This document shows, one piece after another, positions 52,168 to 61,646 of a stretch of DNA of 64,000 nucleotides (the stretch's first letter is position 1; every line of letters starts with the position of its first letter). Origin of the DNA: Limibacterium fermenti (GTDB lineage: Bacteria > Bacteroidota > Bacteroidia > Bacteroidales > Dysgonomonadaceae); NCBI RefSeq assembly GCF_041902845.1, contig NZ_CP159486.1:1488001-1552000 (forward strand). Reading direction: 5' to 3'. Made by a program: the position numbers and the translations under genes. The notes beneath the pieces are model-generated. The model saw only the letters and a list, made by a program, of their open reading frames with translations, did no database searches and was not told where the DNA came from.

Positions 52168-52869
52168 TCACGCTTTCGGTTTTTCATCCTCTTCGTCTTC
52201 CTCTTTTCTTGTTTTAAATTCTTTGATTAGCTGCTCCAGTTGAGCATACAGGCCGCTCCATTGCGCTTGGTTGCGCATGGCCGATACCAATGCCAATACA
52301 TTGTAAAGTGATTCGTGCAATTCTTTGCGCAGTGTAGAGGCAGAACCAATTTGGCGTAATTGCGTGTTTTGTTCGGTCTGCATCCCGGCTTCTGATTCAA
52401 AATTATCTTGCGACGTTTTTAAGGCATTTGCTTCATCGGTTAGTCCCAGGCGTGTAATCCGTGCCAAGTTTTCTTCTTGCGATAGTTTTTCTATCAGTTT
52501 GCGCATCATAGTGTTTTGGTCGGCATATTTCCGCCCTTCTATATCGCCTACATCTTTCAAAATTTCCAGTAATGCTTGTGCATCTTTGCGCTTCGACGAT
52601 TCAAACCGAAGAAAGCCCTTCAATAAACGCCGGAATCCGCGATAGGCATTATCGCGTTTCAGGTCGAACGTACCCACATCATCTCCTAGCCCGCTATACA
52701 CTTTTTTCACCACTACCTGTTGGTAGATGGCATTCTTTTCTTCCAGGTCAGCAAGTAAAGGATGGTCCTTCAGGATGGTTTCGACTAATGCTTTTAATAA
52801 TAAAAGTACGCGTATGGCGAAATCACCCAACGCTTTTGTCGATAATCTTGTTAATGAAATCTTTAACAT
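52168..52869 (-). CDS. DUF6261 family protein, acidic tail
   Basis: A 233-residue helical, charged, cytoplasmic protein of unknown function that aligns with the DUF6261 protein at 3490-4236: RDNAYRGFRRLLKGFLRF, IEKLSQEENLARITRLGLTDE and the C-terminal helices LRKELHESLYNVLALV...LYAQLEQLIKEFKTRK. Its C-terminus is acidic (KEEDEEDEKPKA) while the paralogue's is basic. It splits the polysaccharide locus into two blocks. A perfect TATCTTTG lies 650 bases upstream and the leader between contains a 21-base periodic array and a strong hairpin, the same layout as at the first DUF6261 gene. Confidence 0.72.
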   Translation of the reverse strand: MLKISLTRLSTKALGDFAIRVLLLLKALVETILKDHPLLADLEEKNAIYQQVVVKKVYSGLGDDVGTFDLKRDNAYRGFRRLLKGFLRFESSKRKDAQALLEILKDVGDIEGRKYADQNTMMRKLIEKLSQEENLARITRLGLTDEANALKTSQDNFESEAGMQTEQNTQLRQIGSASTLRKELHESLYNVLALVSAMRNQAQWSGLYAQLEQLIKEFKTRKEEDEEDEKPKA

Positions 52870-52908
52870 GATGTTTAATTTTTAATGTTATAAATATTTT
52901 TCGCTTAT

Positions 52909-53139
52909 TATGTAAATAAATGTATTTCTCCGATGTTCGGCAGAAATGATTCGAGAACTGCAGGATAATGTCCGGCGAGGCACGGAAGGTGTCATGCATT
53001 TCCCGGCTACTATCTTTCGTTTGCCGTTCATGCTGTAGGTGTTCACGGGGAATGAAAGAAGTCCGGCAAAAAACATCCTAATGTTCCGGATGAATGTTTT
53101 ACGTGTGGCGAAAATCATTCCGGAGTTCCTGTTTAATCT
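52909..53139 (-). repeat. Degenerate 21-base (42-base) periodic array in the second DUF6261 leader
   Basis: Read on the minus strand from 53139 down, the sequence falls into 21-base rows starting at 53139, 53118, 53097, 53076, 53055 and so on to about 52929. Odd and even rows resemble two alternating patterns: rows at 53118, 53076 and 52950 begin ATGATTTTCGCC, ATGTTTTTTGCC and ATCATTTCTGCC; rows at 53139, 53097 and 53055 follow A-ATT---C-GGAAC (AGATTAAACAGGAAC, ACATTCATCCGGAAC, TCATTCCCCGTGAAC). Rows at 53034, 53013 and 52992 are weaker. The period gives the overlapping minus-strand frame a seven-residue rhythm. The array is more degenerate than the one after cas6. Confidence 0.45.
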
Positions 53140-53169
53140 TCGCCGTATGCGAGAGATTAAACAGGAATT
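53124..53169. repeat. Long stem-loop in the second DUF6261 leader
   Basis: TTCCTGTTTAATCT (53126-53139) pairs perfectly with AGATTAAACAGGAA (53154-53167). Inside, TCGC and GCGA form four more pairs with a single bulged G and a five-base loop; outside, a G-T pair and an A-T pair extend it. It overlaps the upstream edge of the periodic array. No U tract follows, so a structured leader RNA or processing site is more likely than a simple terminator. Confidence 0.6.
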
Positions 53170-53518
53170 TACAGGTAACCGTCGCCGCATGGGTGCATGC
53201 TGCTTATCGGTTTTGTAAGCAGCCGTTTGTGCATAGATGAGAGGTTCAATCATCCCGCATAGAAAAGTTGCAGGATAAACGAGAAGAAAAAGATTATAGT
53301 ATAATAATGTATTAAAATATGTTAAGGGGGGTAGCAATACTATTGTGTAAGAAAGAACATCCTTCCCGACCAATGATAATATGTCAATCTTTTGTGCCAT
53401 TCTTTGAATTATATAGAATACGCCACTTTTTATAATAAAATCAGTTAGAAAAGTATTTTGTATTTGATTTCTATTTTAGACCACTCTTAAATTTTTCTGG
53501 TCGTCTGATTTTACTTGG

Positions 53519-53526
53519 CAAAGATA
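53519..53526 (-). promoter_or_regulatory. Bacteroidetes -7 box (TATCTTTG) for the second DUF6261 leader
   Basis: CAAAGATA on the plus strand reads TATCTTTG on the minus strand, 93 bases after the GH106 stop. ATTG (plus-strand CAAT, 53543-53546) may be a weak -33 element. Transcription would run about 640 bases through the hairpin and array to the DUF6261 ATG at 52869. The gap 52870-53611 otherwise holds no supported gene. Confidence 0.55.
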
Positions 53527-53611
53527 ATTGTCCTTATTTTATCAATTACTGTGATATGTGATATAAAGACTAAGATTTTTGATATTTAATGTTAAATTAA
53601 ACCTTCCTTTT

Positions 53612-56600
53612 CTATTTTGGTGGAATTGAAGCCTGTTTATTTATCAAAAGAATCTGTTCGGAAGGGAACCATCGGTAGCCCATTCTGTTTATCTTATTGA
53701 TTGTTACCGGTCCGAAAAGTCCGGACGGCTGCAACGGACTTTGGGAGTTATACTGATTAACCAGCGACCATGTTTCCCGTTCCGCTTCGGGCAGATTCAG
53801 GTCGCCTATCATGCGGTTCGTCCAGGTATTGATCACTGTTATCTTCAACTCGTTGGTTCCCGTTTTTACCTGTTCGGTAATATCGAGCCGGTAGGGCGGC
53901 GTCCAGACGCCACCTACATACGCGCCGTTGACGAAAACTTTAGCCATCGCCGTCAAATTGCCCAGATCGATCAGTATGCGTTGATCCGGTTGTTTTTGGG
54001 GAAGATCGAACTGAATGCGGTAATCCGCGCTCCCCGAATAGTATTTAATCCGTTTGTCGGAAGAAGTGCCCCAGTCGTAGAGCGTTTCGAAAGCCACGGG
54101 TTCGGAAGGGCCCCGCTTTGCGGCATCGAATGTGACGTTCCAGGGGCCTTTCAATTCCGTAATCACTTTCGGGTCGGGGTAATTGTCTACGATATTTCCC
54201 GACACGGGAGATGCCGCGGAGCGGCGGAATACAATGAAAGCGCTTTCGTTGGCCGCCAGTTTTAACGGGACGGCCGTCGATTGTCCTTTTTGCTCGTAAG
54301 CCGGAAGATCCCTTATCGAGCCGGTGGTTGCGTCCCATAATTCGGGTTGTTTGCCGGTGATTCTGAATTCGGAATAACTGATTTTTTCTTCGTCCGTTTG
54401 ATTCGAGAGAAAATAGATATCTATCCCCGGCATCGTTCTATGCCCGTAATGGATGGAATGATCTTCGGGAAGTTTGCAATCGGGAATGCAGGAGATGATT
54501 TCAAAGGCTTCTTCCAGGCTCAGCCCGTTCATAATATATCCTTTGCCGTACTGGCGATACTTCACTTTCTCTCCATCGGCTTCCGCCCACAACTCTTTTG
54601 CCAGCTTGTTGACTTGTTCGTCGGCTTGGGGTTGGTTTTGCAGGCTCGGCGATCGGGTGGGAGCGGGGCCAAGAACGACTGCTCCTTCATAAACAAGTTT
54701 TTTAATTTTCTCAAGGACTTCCGGGCGCATTGTTTCCAGCTTCGGCAGAACCAATATTTTATATTGCGTTCCATGCGGCAGCGTGAGCAGGCCGTCTTTT
54801 ACTTTCATATCCCGCAGGATAACTTCCGCGTTCATGTAATCGAATTGATATCCCACCGGCAGGGGCGGATCGGTGACGCCGGTCATTTTAGGGGCGTCTT
54901 CGCCGATGAAGTAAGCCACGTCCGCCACGTTCAATCCCTGTTGGAGCATCAAATTTGTCCTTTTCAGATATTGGATGAAGACATCCAATTGCGAAAACCA
55001 TGTGTTTTTCCGGTTGAACTCGTTTCCGAATTCCGCGTTTACCCCCGGATTTTTATCTTCATAAGGTTGGTGGATATACAGATGCAAGAGGGTGTTGTTG
55101 ATTCCCTCGGCAAAGAACCGGTCGGTGCGTTGTTTCATCATGGCCGGATAGCGGGAATAGGCAGGACCTCCGGACGTGTTGGATTCGGCCGATATTTTCT
55201 TCTTCCCGTAAATATGCCCGGCAGAAGTCGCTGCCCGGTTTTCGATATTGCCTAAATCGCCCGCGCTCCAGAATTCTCCTCCGATTTCGTCGGACTGCCC
55301 TCCGTACATTAAGAATTCTCCGGGGAATCCCCAATGCCCGTAGTTCTCCAGCCATGTCTTCAGGCCGTGTTTGTGGCTGATATCTCTTAATCCGCCTACA
55401 TAATCATACGCAACCTTGTCGGCGACCAGCCTTCTCATATCCCATAGAAAGCGGTCGGAGGCCAGTTGGCTGTCGACTACAAGTCCTTCGTAAACGGGTA
55501 AGTAAGGAACGGGATTGTAACCGTATTTGTTCTCGAATGCCGCGAGAAAATCATCCGTAAAATTTTGCCCGCCCGTTTCGTAGCTGTCTTGTACGACGAC
55601 TTTAAATGTCTTTCGATCCGCTTCGGGGATTTTCCTTAATATCTCTCCTATAAACCGGTCGAAATGTTCCGCGACCCATTTTTTACTCATCTTGTCGACT
55701 TCCAGCCCTGTGGCTTCCGGCGAGGCAGGGGCGTTGGTCACTTGGGTCGGGGCCATGCCCGTTCTCAACACCGTCCATTCCCCTTCGGGAACATTCCACG
55801 TCAGTACGCCATCGGCAGACATGTTTTGCGTAATATCTTTCACTTCTCCGCTTTTGATGGCAAGATTCGCCTCATCGCCTTCAAGATGGGAAGGCCACAA
55901 ATAGGCATTCCAATAGGGCAGCGGGGTCTGGTGCATTTTCGCTAACGTTTTCTCGGCGTATCTCTCCACGCGGGGAGAGGAGCTGATTTCCACTTCCGCC
56001 AAATGTACCGGGGCGCTACTGTTTTTAAAGGTCAATTTATAGCCTGTCGATGAAATCGAAGGAATGGAAATCACGACGGGAGCAAAGGGTTTGAATCCGA
56101 CATTCAGGTCTATGTTTGAGCGATCAATCGTAAACTCCGAAATGGTTTTGAACTCGCCGTCCGCGCCTTTTGCTTGTAAAATAGCCTGCGTTGATACCGG
56201 ACGTTCCGTTACTTGTACGGATAAGCTTCTTGCCGTAAAAGGTTCTTTTGTATCGAAGAAAATACTGAATTCACCGCTTTCGGGGATGTTGATCCCTGTC
56301 GTATTGTTCTTGTCGATAATTTTTGCAAGTTCCGTTATGGAAGGAGAAGAGCTGATTGCCGTATTTTGAACCGTTAATGAGTTTTGATTACCGGTCGTGA
56401 CGGGATAAGCGATGACTTTCACATCCTGGAAAAATCCTTCGGGTTTCAGTAATGGAATAGAGATTTTTTGCGGTCCCTTAACCGTTGTTTTAGAAGACGT
56501 CAGGTATCGCATGGACTGTTCCGGTTTAATCCATGGCCCGCCGGATTGGCTCCAACCGGGAGAGTTGAAGATGCCGATCTCGATATTTAATTCGGTCGCC

Positions 56601-56929
56601 GTTTTCAGCGCTGCATGTAAAACGTCCCACCACTCGTCGCTCCATATTTTCACTTTTCCGAAAGGAAGGTTGTTAATGCCTATATTGCCGATGAACGCGC
56701 GATTTATTCCGACTTCTTTCATCGCATGGAGGTCTTTCACGACTCCTTCTTTGGAGAGATGGTCGGAGATCCAATACCAATACACACTTGTCTGAATAGA
56801 ATCGGGAGGTGTCACGAAGCCGCTTTCCAACGATTCCGGTGATAAGGCAGGCTTCTCTTCGCTGCATTGCGAAGCGCAAAAAGTAAATGCCATCACGATT
56901 GTCACTAAATTAAATATTCTCTTTTTCAT
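53612..56929 (-). CDS. Alpha-L-rhamnosidase, GH106
   Basis: A 1105-residue lipoprotein (cysteine at about 18-22, FCASQCSEE) with the GH106 opening: TPPDSIQTSVYWYWISDHLSKEGV, VKDLHAMKEVGINRAFIG and FNSPGWSQSGGPWI. A large barrel with inserted beta domains follows, and the C-terminal GH2-like sugar-binding jelly roll is clear (RILIDLGNLTAMAKVFVNGA, GGVWTPPYRLDITEQ). GH106 enzymes, such as the Bacteroides enzymes acting on rhamnogalacturonan, release alpha-L-rhamnose with inversion. The length is typical. It is the last gene of the block beginning at the AraC regulator or the rha genes, 48 bases after the WbsX-CBM9 gene. Confidence 0.88.
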   Translation of the reverse strand: MKKRIFNLVTIVMAFTFCASQCSEEKPALSPESLESGFVTPPDSIQTSVYWYWISDHLSKEGVVKDLHAMKEVGINRAFIGNIGINNLPFGKVKIWSDEWWDVLHAALKTATELNIEIGIFNSPGWSQSGGPWIKPEQSMRYLTSSKTTVKGPQKISIPLLKPEGFFQDVKVIAYPVTTGNQNSLTVQNTAISSSPSITELAKIIDKNNTTGINIPESGEFSIFFDTKEPFTARSLSVQVTERPVSTQAILQAKGADGEFKTISEFTIDRSNIDLNVGFKPFAPVVISIPSISSTGYKLTFKNSSAPVHLAEVEISSSPRVERYAEKTLAKMHQTPLPYWNAYLWPSHLEGDEANLAIKSGEVKDITQNMSADGVLTWNVPEGEWTVLRTGMAPTQVTNAPASPEATGLEVDKMSKKWVAEHFDRFIGEILRKIPEADRKTFKVVVQDSYETGGQNFTDDFLAAFENKYGYNPVPYLPVYEGLVVDSQLASDRFLWDMRRLVADKVAYDYVGGLRDISHKHGLKTWLENYGHWGFPGEFLMYGGQSDEIGGEFWSAGDLGNIENRAATSAGHIYGKKKISAESNTSGGPAYSRYPAMMKQRTDRFFAEGINNTLLHLYIHQPYEDKNPGVNAEFGNEFNRKNTWFSQLDVFIQYLKRTNLMLQQGLNVADVAYFIGEDAPKMTGVTDPPLPVGYQFDYMNAEVILRDMKVKDGLLTLPHGTQYKILVLPKLETMRPEVLEKIKKLVYEGAVVLGPAPTRSPSLQNQPQADEQVNKLAKELWAEADGEKVKYRQYGKGYIMNGLSLEEAFEIISCIPDCKLPEDHSIHYGHRTMPGIDIYFLSNQTDEEKISYSEFRITGKQPELWDATTGSIRDLPAYEQKGQSTAVPLKLAANESAFIVFRRSAASPVSGNIVDNYPDPKVITELKGPWNVTFDAAKRGPSEPVAFETLYDWGTSSDKRIKYYSGSADYRIQFDLPQKQPDQRILIDLGNLTAMAKVFVNGAYVGGVWTPPYRLDITEQVKTGTNELKITVINTWTNRMIGDLNLPEAERETWSLVNQYNSQSPLQPSGLFGPVTINKINRMGYRWFPSEQILLINKQASIPPK

Positions 56930-56977
56930 TATAAATGCCTTCTTTTTAGTTCCCTTTATTCTATTTTTTTTTATTCT

Positions 56978-58801
56978 CTATTGTGTTGTTGTATATACAA
57001 AATTGAACCTTCCTCCCGGAGCGGTATCCCCGTTTACATAAAAATCCATGATATTACCGTTTTCCTGCATGTTGTCATTCCATTTAAATTCGATATCAAT
57101 ATCTTTATCTTCTAAAAGAAGAAAAGCTCTGTCGGTTTTGATTTCGAGATGGTTATCTTTTACTGCGTATGAGCATTCAGCTATTTTTTGCCACTCCCAA
57201 CGATTGCCGATATTCTTTTCCATAACGGCTTTTTTCTTTCCTGGACTCTGGCGGTTAATGATAAAATCATAACCATACCAACCTGTTGATTTATCTCTGT
57301 CGCTATCGATGAGAAGCATCATCCAGTTCCTGTCGGATGAAGGAGACAATTTTTCATCTGCCTCTACATAAAAATAGATACTCCGGTCATCTCGGGCTAC
57401 CTTCGTTAGAACAATATCATTTCGCCCCGTATTATTTATATAATAGGTGTCGTTCCGGCCGCGATGATTGCGAGGAAATGTATTTCCCTTGTAATGCCGG
57501 TAACAAGGCAACACATTCTCCCATTGTTCGGCGGATTTACCTATTTGTATCGTTTTAGGAGCCGATGTTTTTTCAGGAGGAGACATACCTTTGAATTTCC
57601 TGACATTATCGATTAATTGTAAATAATATACATCCCCTTTGTCACCCCAACCTTTGTTGGGCTCGATATCCCGGCTATGCTCCCAATCGAACTGATCGAC
57701 GAATGAAAAAGGATCGCCGGTCCATCCATGCTTAGGAAGCCATTGGCCTGCGGTGAATTCATTCCATCCGGTTACGAAAACTAATTCCGGATCGAGCTCA
57801 AAAGCCCGGTCCCATTGTTCCTGAAAATTCCAACCATATAGATAGCCGTCTACGCGGGGATCGAAGCCGTTTTGCTTGGAAAAGCTCCTGCCTTGCGATC
57901 CGGGCAGGTTAAAGGCGCTGCAATGTCCTTTGGTTTCCGGGGCGGCATTTTGCGCTACACCTACCGTGACTTGCTCATAAGCGCCGTCGCTGGTTTTTAT
58001 GTACCCGTGTTGCGGATAATTCTCCAGCCAGCCCCATTGGTCGTTTCTTGCCGGCCCGCTCACATAATCGGGTTGTCCCGGCCTGAAAGTGAAGAATGAG
58101 GCGATCTCCTTGTCTTCCGGTGAATCGGAAAGGTTATCGGGATAAGCCATGATACATGGTTTCCCTTTCCAATAAAACCATAAGTTTTCGTATCTTCCGG
58201 GGTTGTAGACATCCCGATATAATTGGCGGAGCGAAGTCAACGAATAATGAGAATACCCAAAAGGAAGCATAAAAGCTATTTTCGGCACTTTCACCCCGTC
58301 TTTCTGCGCCTGATCCCATGTTTTCAGCAACGCTTCGTACGAATCCTGCCATGTCAACGAACCGTTGGTGCAATCGAAGAAGACGACATCGACTTTTGCG
58401 TCGGCCAGCATTTCGGCATGTTTTCTCAATACCCACGGATCGGTCGTTTTATAATATCCCAGTAACGGTTGTTCCCAAAAGAAAAATCCGGGCTTTTGTT
58501 TGCCCCATGCCGGATGGTTATAATCTTTCATTGCCGACGGATGTTTCCGTACTATTTCCGTGATATTTTTTACGGTCGTTGTGGTATCGTCGTCGCCTTG
58601 ATGCCATGTCCAGTAAAACATGGCCACGTATTTTTCCTTTTCTTTTCCGGCATCTTTAAAATCCCTGATTTTACGCCCCAAAGCATCCGTTGCCGTCCAC
58701 AGATCGCTATTTACTTCCTGGGCATTCAATTGCAGCAACGAAAAGAAAGCCAGGATACAGCTTAGAGTAACTATTTTTTTACGGAATTTCGATTTCATCA
58801 T
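56978..58801 (-). CDS. WbsX/GH99-like protein with CBM9-like domain (paralogue)
   Basis: A 607-residue secreted protein (signal VTLSCILAFFSLLQLNAQE) matching the protein at 31545-33377 over its full length: VAMFYWTWHQGD, AKVDVVFFDCTNG, GYLYGWNFQEQWDRAFELDP, VFVTGWNEFTAGQW and a CBM9-like end with IYFYVEADEKL and LLIDSDRDKSTGWYGYDF. The WNEF glutamate takes the place of WNEW in the paralogue. It has a standard signal peptide rather than a lipobox, so it may be periplasmic while the paralogue is membrane-anchored. Substrate unknown; it is sandwiched between a short GH78-like protein and GH106. Confidence 0.72.
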   Translation of the reverse strand: MMKSKFRKKIVTLSCILAFFSLLQLNAQEVNSDLWTATDALGRKIRDFKDAGKEKEKYVAMFYWTWHQGDDDTTTTVKNITEIVRKHPSAMKDYNHPAWGKQKPGFFFWEQPLLGYYKTTDPWVLRKHAEMLADAKVDVVFFDCTNGSLTWQDSYEALLKTWDQAQKDGVKVPKIAFMLPFGYSHYSLTSLRQLYRDVYNPGRYENLWFYWKGKPCIMAYPDNLSDSPEDKEIASFFTFRPGQPDYVSGPARNDQWGWLENYPQHGYIKTSDGAYEQVTVGVAQNAAPETKGHCSAFNLPGSQGRSFSKQNGFDPRVDGYLYGWNFQEQWDRAFELDPELVFVTGWNEFTAGQWLPKHGWTGDPFSFVDQFDWEHSRDIEPNKGWGDKGDVYYLQLIDNVRKFKGMSPPEKTSAPKTIQIGKSAEQWENVLPCYRHYKGNTFPRNHRGRNDTYYINNTGRNDIVLTKVARDDRSIYFYVEADEKLSPSSDRNWMMLLIDSDRDKSTGWYGYDFIINRQSPGKKKAVMEKNIGNRWEWQKIAECSYAVKDNHLEIKTDRAFLLLEDKDIDIEFKWNDNMQENGNIMDFYVNGDTAPGGRFNFVYTTTQ

Positions 58802-58846
58802 TTATTTTACAATCTACATCAATCTTTTATCAATCTATATCGATCT

Positions 58847-60613
58847 TCAATGTACCACCTTCACTCCCTTAGGTGCCTTGTAGGTCGTTTTTATTTTTCC
58901 GTCCGGTTGTTTCACATGTTTTACGTACAATACGCCGTGTGATGTCGGATAGGTGCCTTCTGCGTAATTTAGCGATCCCAGATGAGGTTGTAGCCGAATC
59001 ACCCGGGCACCGGGTTCAAGCACTTTTATGCCTAATATATGCTTTGTTAGCCAGGTTGTCGGCCCCGACGCCCATCCATGACAGAGACTTCCCCGTAGCC
59101 CGATATAACAATGCGCTCCTCCATCGGCATGGATATCGTATTTGCCTTCGGGAACGATTTCGTCGATTCGGGCAGCGTTTATCCGTTCTTCGTATACGAA
59201 GTTTTCCCAAAATGTGGTCGCACCTAAGTCGAGCATAGCACCCCAATAGTTCGAGATCAGGTCAATCGCTTCCTGATATTTGCCGTCTTTAGCCAACGCT
59301 TCCAACATATAATATCCGTAGAAAGTGGCGAAATCTTTCGCTCCGTCTTTCAGAATAACCTCCGAAGCTGCGTTGGGTGATAAATTTCCGGCTAATGACA
59401 AAAGGGCTGCCGCCTGTTTATTACCATGATGACTAGGCTGCTGTTTTTTTGATAAAGCCAACGCATCCGTACATGTTTTTTCTAATCCTTTATCCTTTAG
59501 CCATCCGGCGATATCTTTTCCCGCTTCGAGCGTTAAGATGGTCAACGCTTGCAACCCCGAATGGATGACATCCTTATTTCCATCCGTAGGCCAATCGAGA
59601 AAACGACCTCCGTCCAGGTTTTCTTTTCCATCGACAATTTTAGAAACTATTTGATCGATCAGGGATGTAAGATAGGGTTGTTGCTCTTTCAGGTATTCCC
59701 AATCTCCTTGACGCAGATATAAATCCCGATGAATAATCACCCACCAGAGGGAATAAGAAGAGATGCCGTTCATCCAGCCGGGCAACGGAGTGGTATTCCT
59801 GCCGAAATCCAAACTTTTCCTGACAACTTCATTTTCACCGAAAACCGTATTTACGGCCAATACCTCGGGATGCAAGTCGCCCAACCATACCAAGCGGTCT
59901 CTTTTTATTCCGTCCCATAAATATTCCTGCATGTTCAAATGAACGGTATAAGCCCCTACCTGCCATATTTTATTGAGCCGTTCATTGTCGCAGGTAAAGG
60001 ATCCCAAATAGGGGATATCCCTGTAACGGAAAATGGCACGTATCGAACGGATAGGGAACTCTACATCTTCGTCCAGAAGATCGATACGGACAAAACGAAA
60101 TCCCGAATTACCCACTTCCACCGTTCCCAGCCACGGAACTTCCAAAGTGAAGTCCCTCAGAGAATGGTCATTCGTTGCCGAGTTCATGCCGGGTACGGTA
60201 TTGTCTATGGCATTGCTCATGGCTTCGGAGACGGATTCTCCAAGGCGCACCCGTATTTTGACGGGCTTCTTCTCGCCTCGTATGGCGGCTGCAATTTGAA
60301 TACCACCATACAGTTCGGTTCCATAATCCAATAGAATCGAAGCTTGTTTGTCCTTGTCCGATCGCAGGATGCACATTCCTTCACCGCTTGTAGATAATTG
60401 TCCGTCGAATCCGGAGAGTAAAACATCCTGATTTTTTACATACTTGTTGTCTTGATCGGATAACCATACGATTTTTTTCGGCGTAACATAACTTTTCGAT
60501 ATCAGGTCGTCCTGTAATTGTTCATCGAAATTATTTCGTAAAATATTATTTTGAGCGAAAAGAATATTTACGCAAAATAAAAAAGAGACGATAGGTAAAA
60601 ATGTAACTTTCAT
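58847..60613 (-). CDS. Short GH78-like rhamnosidase-type protein (paralogue)
   Basis: A 588-residue secreted protein (signal up to VNILFAQN) with an N-terminal beta domain and an (alpha/alpha)6 barrel carrying the GH78-type motif WDGIKRDRLVWLGDLHPE, TTFWENF, and GSLCHGWASGPTTWL. A C-terminal beta extension ends in KAPKGVKVV. It resembles the 547-residue protein at 29882-31525 but keeps more of the C-terminal domain. Alpha-L-rhamnosidase activity is the best guess given the rhaA, rhaT and GH106 neighbours. It begins 15 bases after the AraC-type regulator stop and could be on the same message. Confidence 0.78.
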   Translation of the reverse strand: MKVTFLPIVSFLFCVNILFAQNNILRNNFDEQLQDDLISKSYVTPKKIVWLSDQDNKYVKNQDVLLSGFDGQLSTSGEGMCILRSDKDKQASILLDYGTELYGGIQIAAAIRGEKKPVKIRVRLGESVSEAMSNAIDNTVPGMNSATNDHSLRDFTLEVPWLGTVEVGNSGFRFVRIDLLDEDVEFPIRSIRAIFRYRDIPYLGSFTCDNERLNKIWQVGAYTVHLNMQEYLWDGIKRDRLVWLGDLHPEVLAVNTVFGENEVVRKSLDFGRNTTPLPGWMNGISSYSLWWVIIHRDLYLRQGDWEYLKEQQPYLTSLIDQIVSKIVDGKENLDGGRFLDWPTDGNKDVIHSGLQALTILTLEAGKDIAGWLKDKGLEKTCTDALALSKKQQPSHHGNKQAAALLSLAGNLSPNAASEVILKDGAKDFATFYGYYMLEALAKDGKYQEAIDLISNYWGAMLDLGATTFWENFVYEERINAARIDEIVPEGKYDIHADGGAHCYIGLRGSLCHGWASGPTTWLTKHILGIKVLEPGARVIRLQPHLGSLNYAEGTYPTSHGVLYVKHVKQPDGKIKTTYKAPKGVKVVH

Positions 60614-60628
60614 TTGTCTGTAACTGTA

Positions 60629-61564
60629 TTATTCCTGCATTATGTTCGTTTTGTTCTTTCTTGCATAGGAATGATTATTTCCTGCATCCCGGTAATCCAG
60701 AGGAGTAACCCCGACTCTCTTTTTGAATAAGGAAAGGAAATATTCATACGAGCTGTAGTTCAACCGATAAGCAATTTCTTTAATCGATAGGTTGGTTTCC
60801 GCCAGCAGTTCCTTTGCTTTTCGTAATTTGATTTCATGAAAATATTTAGCCGGGGGATAGCCTGTATATTCTTTAAAGACCTTCCGAAACCATGAATAAC
60901 TTGTGCCTAACTTTCTGGCCAATTGATCGAAATCAATTTCTCTTGAGATATTTTCATTCATGATGATCTTAGCCCGTTCAATAAGTTGTCCCGTATCATT
61001 TATCTCAAAGTTCTTGTTTTGGGAAAGGGACAAAATCATTCCCAGAATGTGTAACGCGATTCCGGCCAAATATTGTTGTGAAGCGATTTTATCCTCATTC
61101 GCTACTTTGATGGCCGTGATAAATAAATTGACCAAGTCCTCGTTAAAACCCACATCCAATATTTGGGTTTTCTTGGAAATGAATTCGTTTTCTGACAATT
61201 GATCGGCAAAAGGCCCTTCGAAACCAATGTAATATTCATTCCATCCCGTAGATTGTAACGGATGGTAACTATGCCATTGTCCCGGGAACAAAACAATAAC
61301 CTGGCCTTTCCGTATCGACGTTTTCTTGGTCGATTCGGACTCGAACACCCCTTTTCCTTTGCTAATATAGATGAATTGATATTCGCAGAGTGTTCGACCT
61401 TTCAGAGGATCGAAATAATAGGCCTTCGGATGTTTTATCGAAGGATATAAGGTGTTTTCTGCGATGGGTTGAAATCCCACCGTATTGACCGTTAATCCGA
61501 ATGTTTTATCTTTTCCATTAACGATCAGATATTTAAAATTTATTCCTAAGTTATTGAATTGCAT
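60629..61564 (-). CDS. AraC-family transcriptional regulator, rhamnose-responsive candidate
   Basis: A 311-residue regulator with an N-terminal cupin-like ligand domain (about 25-170; CEYQFIYISKGKGVFES, GQVIVLFPGQWHSY) and a C-terminal double helix-turn-helix: FDQLARKLGTSYSWFRKVFKEY and IKEIAYRLNYSSYEYFLSLFKKRVGVTPLDYR. AraC-type RhaR regulators control rhamnose use in other Bacteroides, and this one lies between rhaT/rhaA and rhamnosidase genes, so rhamnose or a derivative is the likely ligand. It has its own -7 box at 61612-61619. The downstream GH78-like gene starts 15 bases after its stop. Confidence 0.85.
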   Translation of the reverse strand: MQFNNLGINFKYLIVNGKDKTFGLTVNTVGFQPIAENTLYPSIKHPKAYYFDPLKGRTLCEYQFIYISKGKGVFESESTKKTSIRKGQVIVLFPGQWHSYHPLQSTGWNEYYIGFEGPFADQLSENEFISKKTQILDVGFNEDLVNLFITAIKVANEDKIASQQYLAGIALHILGMILSLSQNKNFEINDTGQLIERAKIIMNENISREIDFDQLARKLGTSYSWFRKVFKEYTGYPPAKYFHEIKLRKAKELLAETNLSIKEIAYRLNYSSYEYFLSLFKKRVGVTPLDYRDAGNNHSYARKNKTNIMQE

Positions 61565-61611
61565 GGTGCCTGTTTTTATATAAGATGAAACGGATTCTTC
61601 ATAGCTCCCTG

Positions 61612-61619
61612 CAAATATA
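61612..61619 (-). promoter_or_regulatory. Bacteroidetes -7 box (TATATTTG) for the AraC-type regulator
   Basis: CAAATATA on the plus strand reads TATATTTG on the minus strand, 48 bases before the regulator ATG and within the 82-base gap after rhaT. No TTTG at the standard -33 distance. It would allow regulator and rhamnosidase expression apart from rhaA-rhaT. Confidence 0.5.
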
Positions 61620-61646
61620 CCTATAATTTTTTATATCCGTTTGTCA

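Noticed and set aside
52888..53400. 170-codon minus-strand open frame
   Set aside because: It is kept open by the 21-base period of the array, includes a strong hairpin, has a seven-residue rhythm and no recognisable family; it lies downstream of the TATCTTTG box, so coding cannot be fully excluded.
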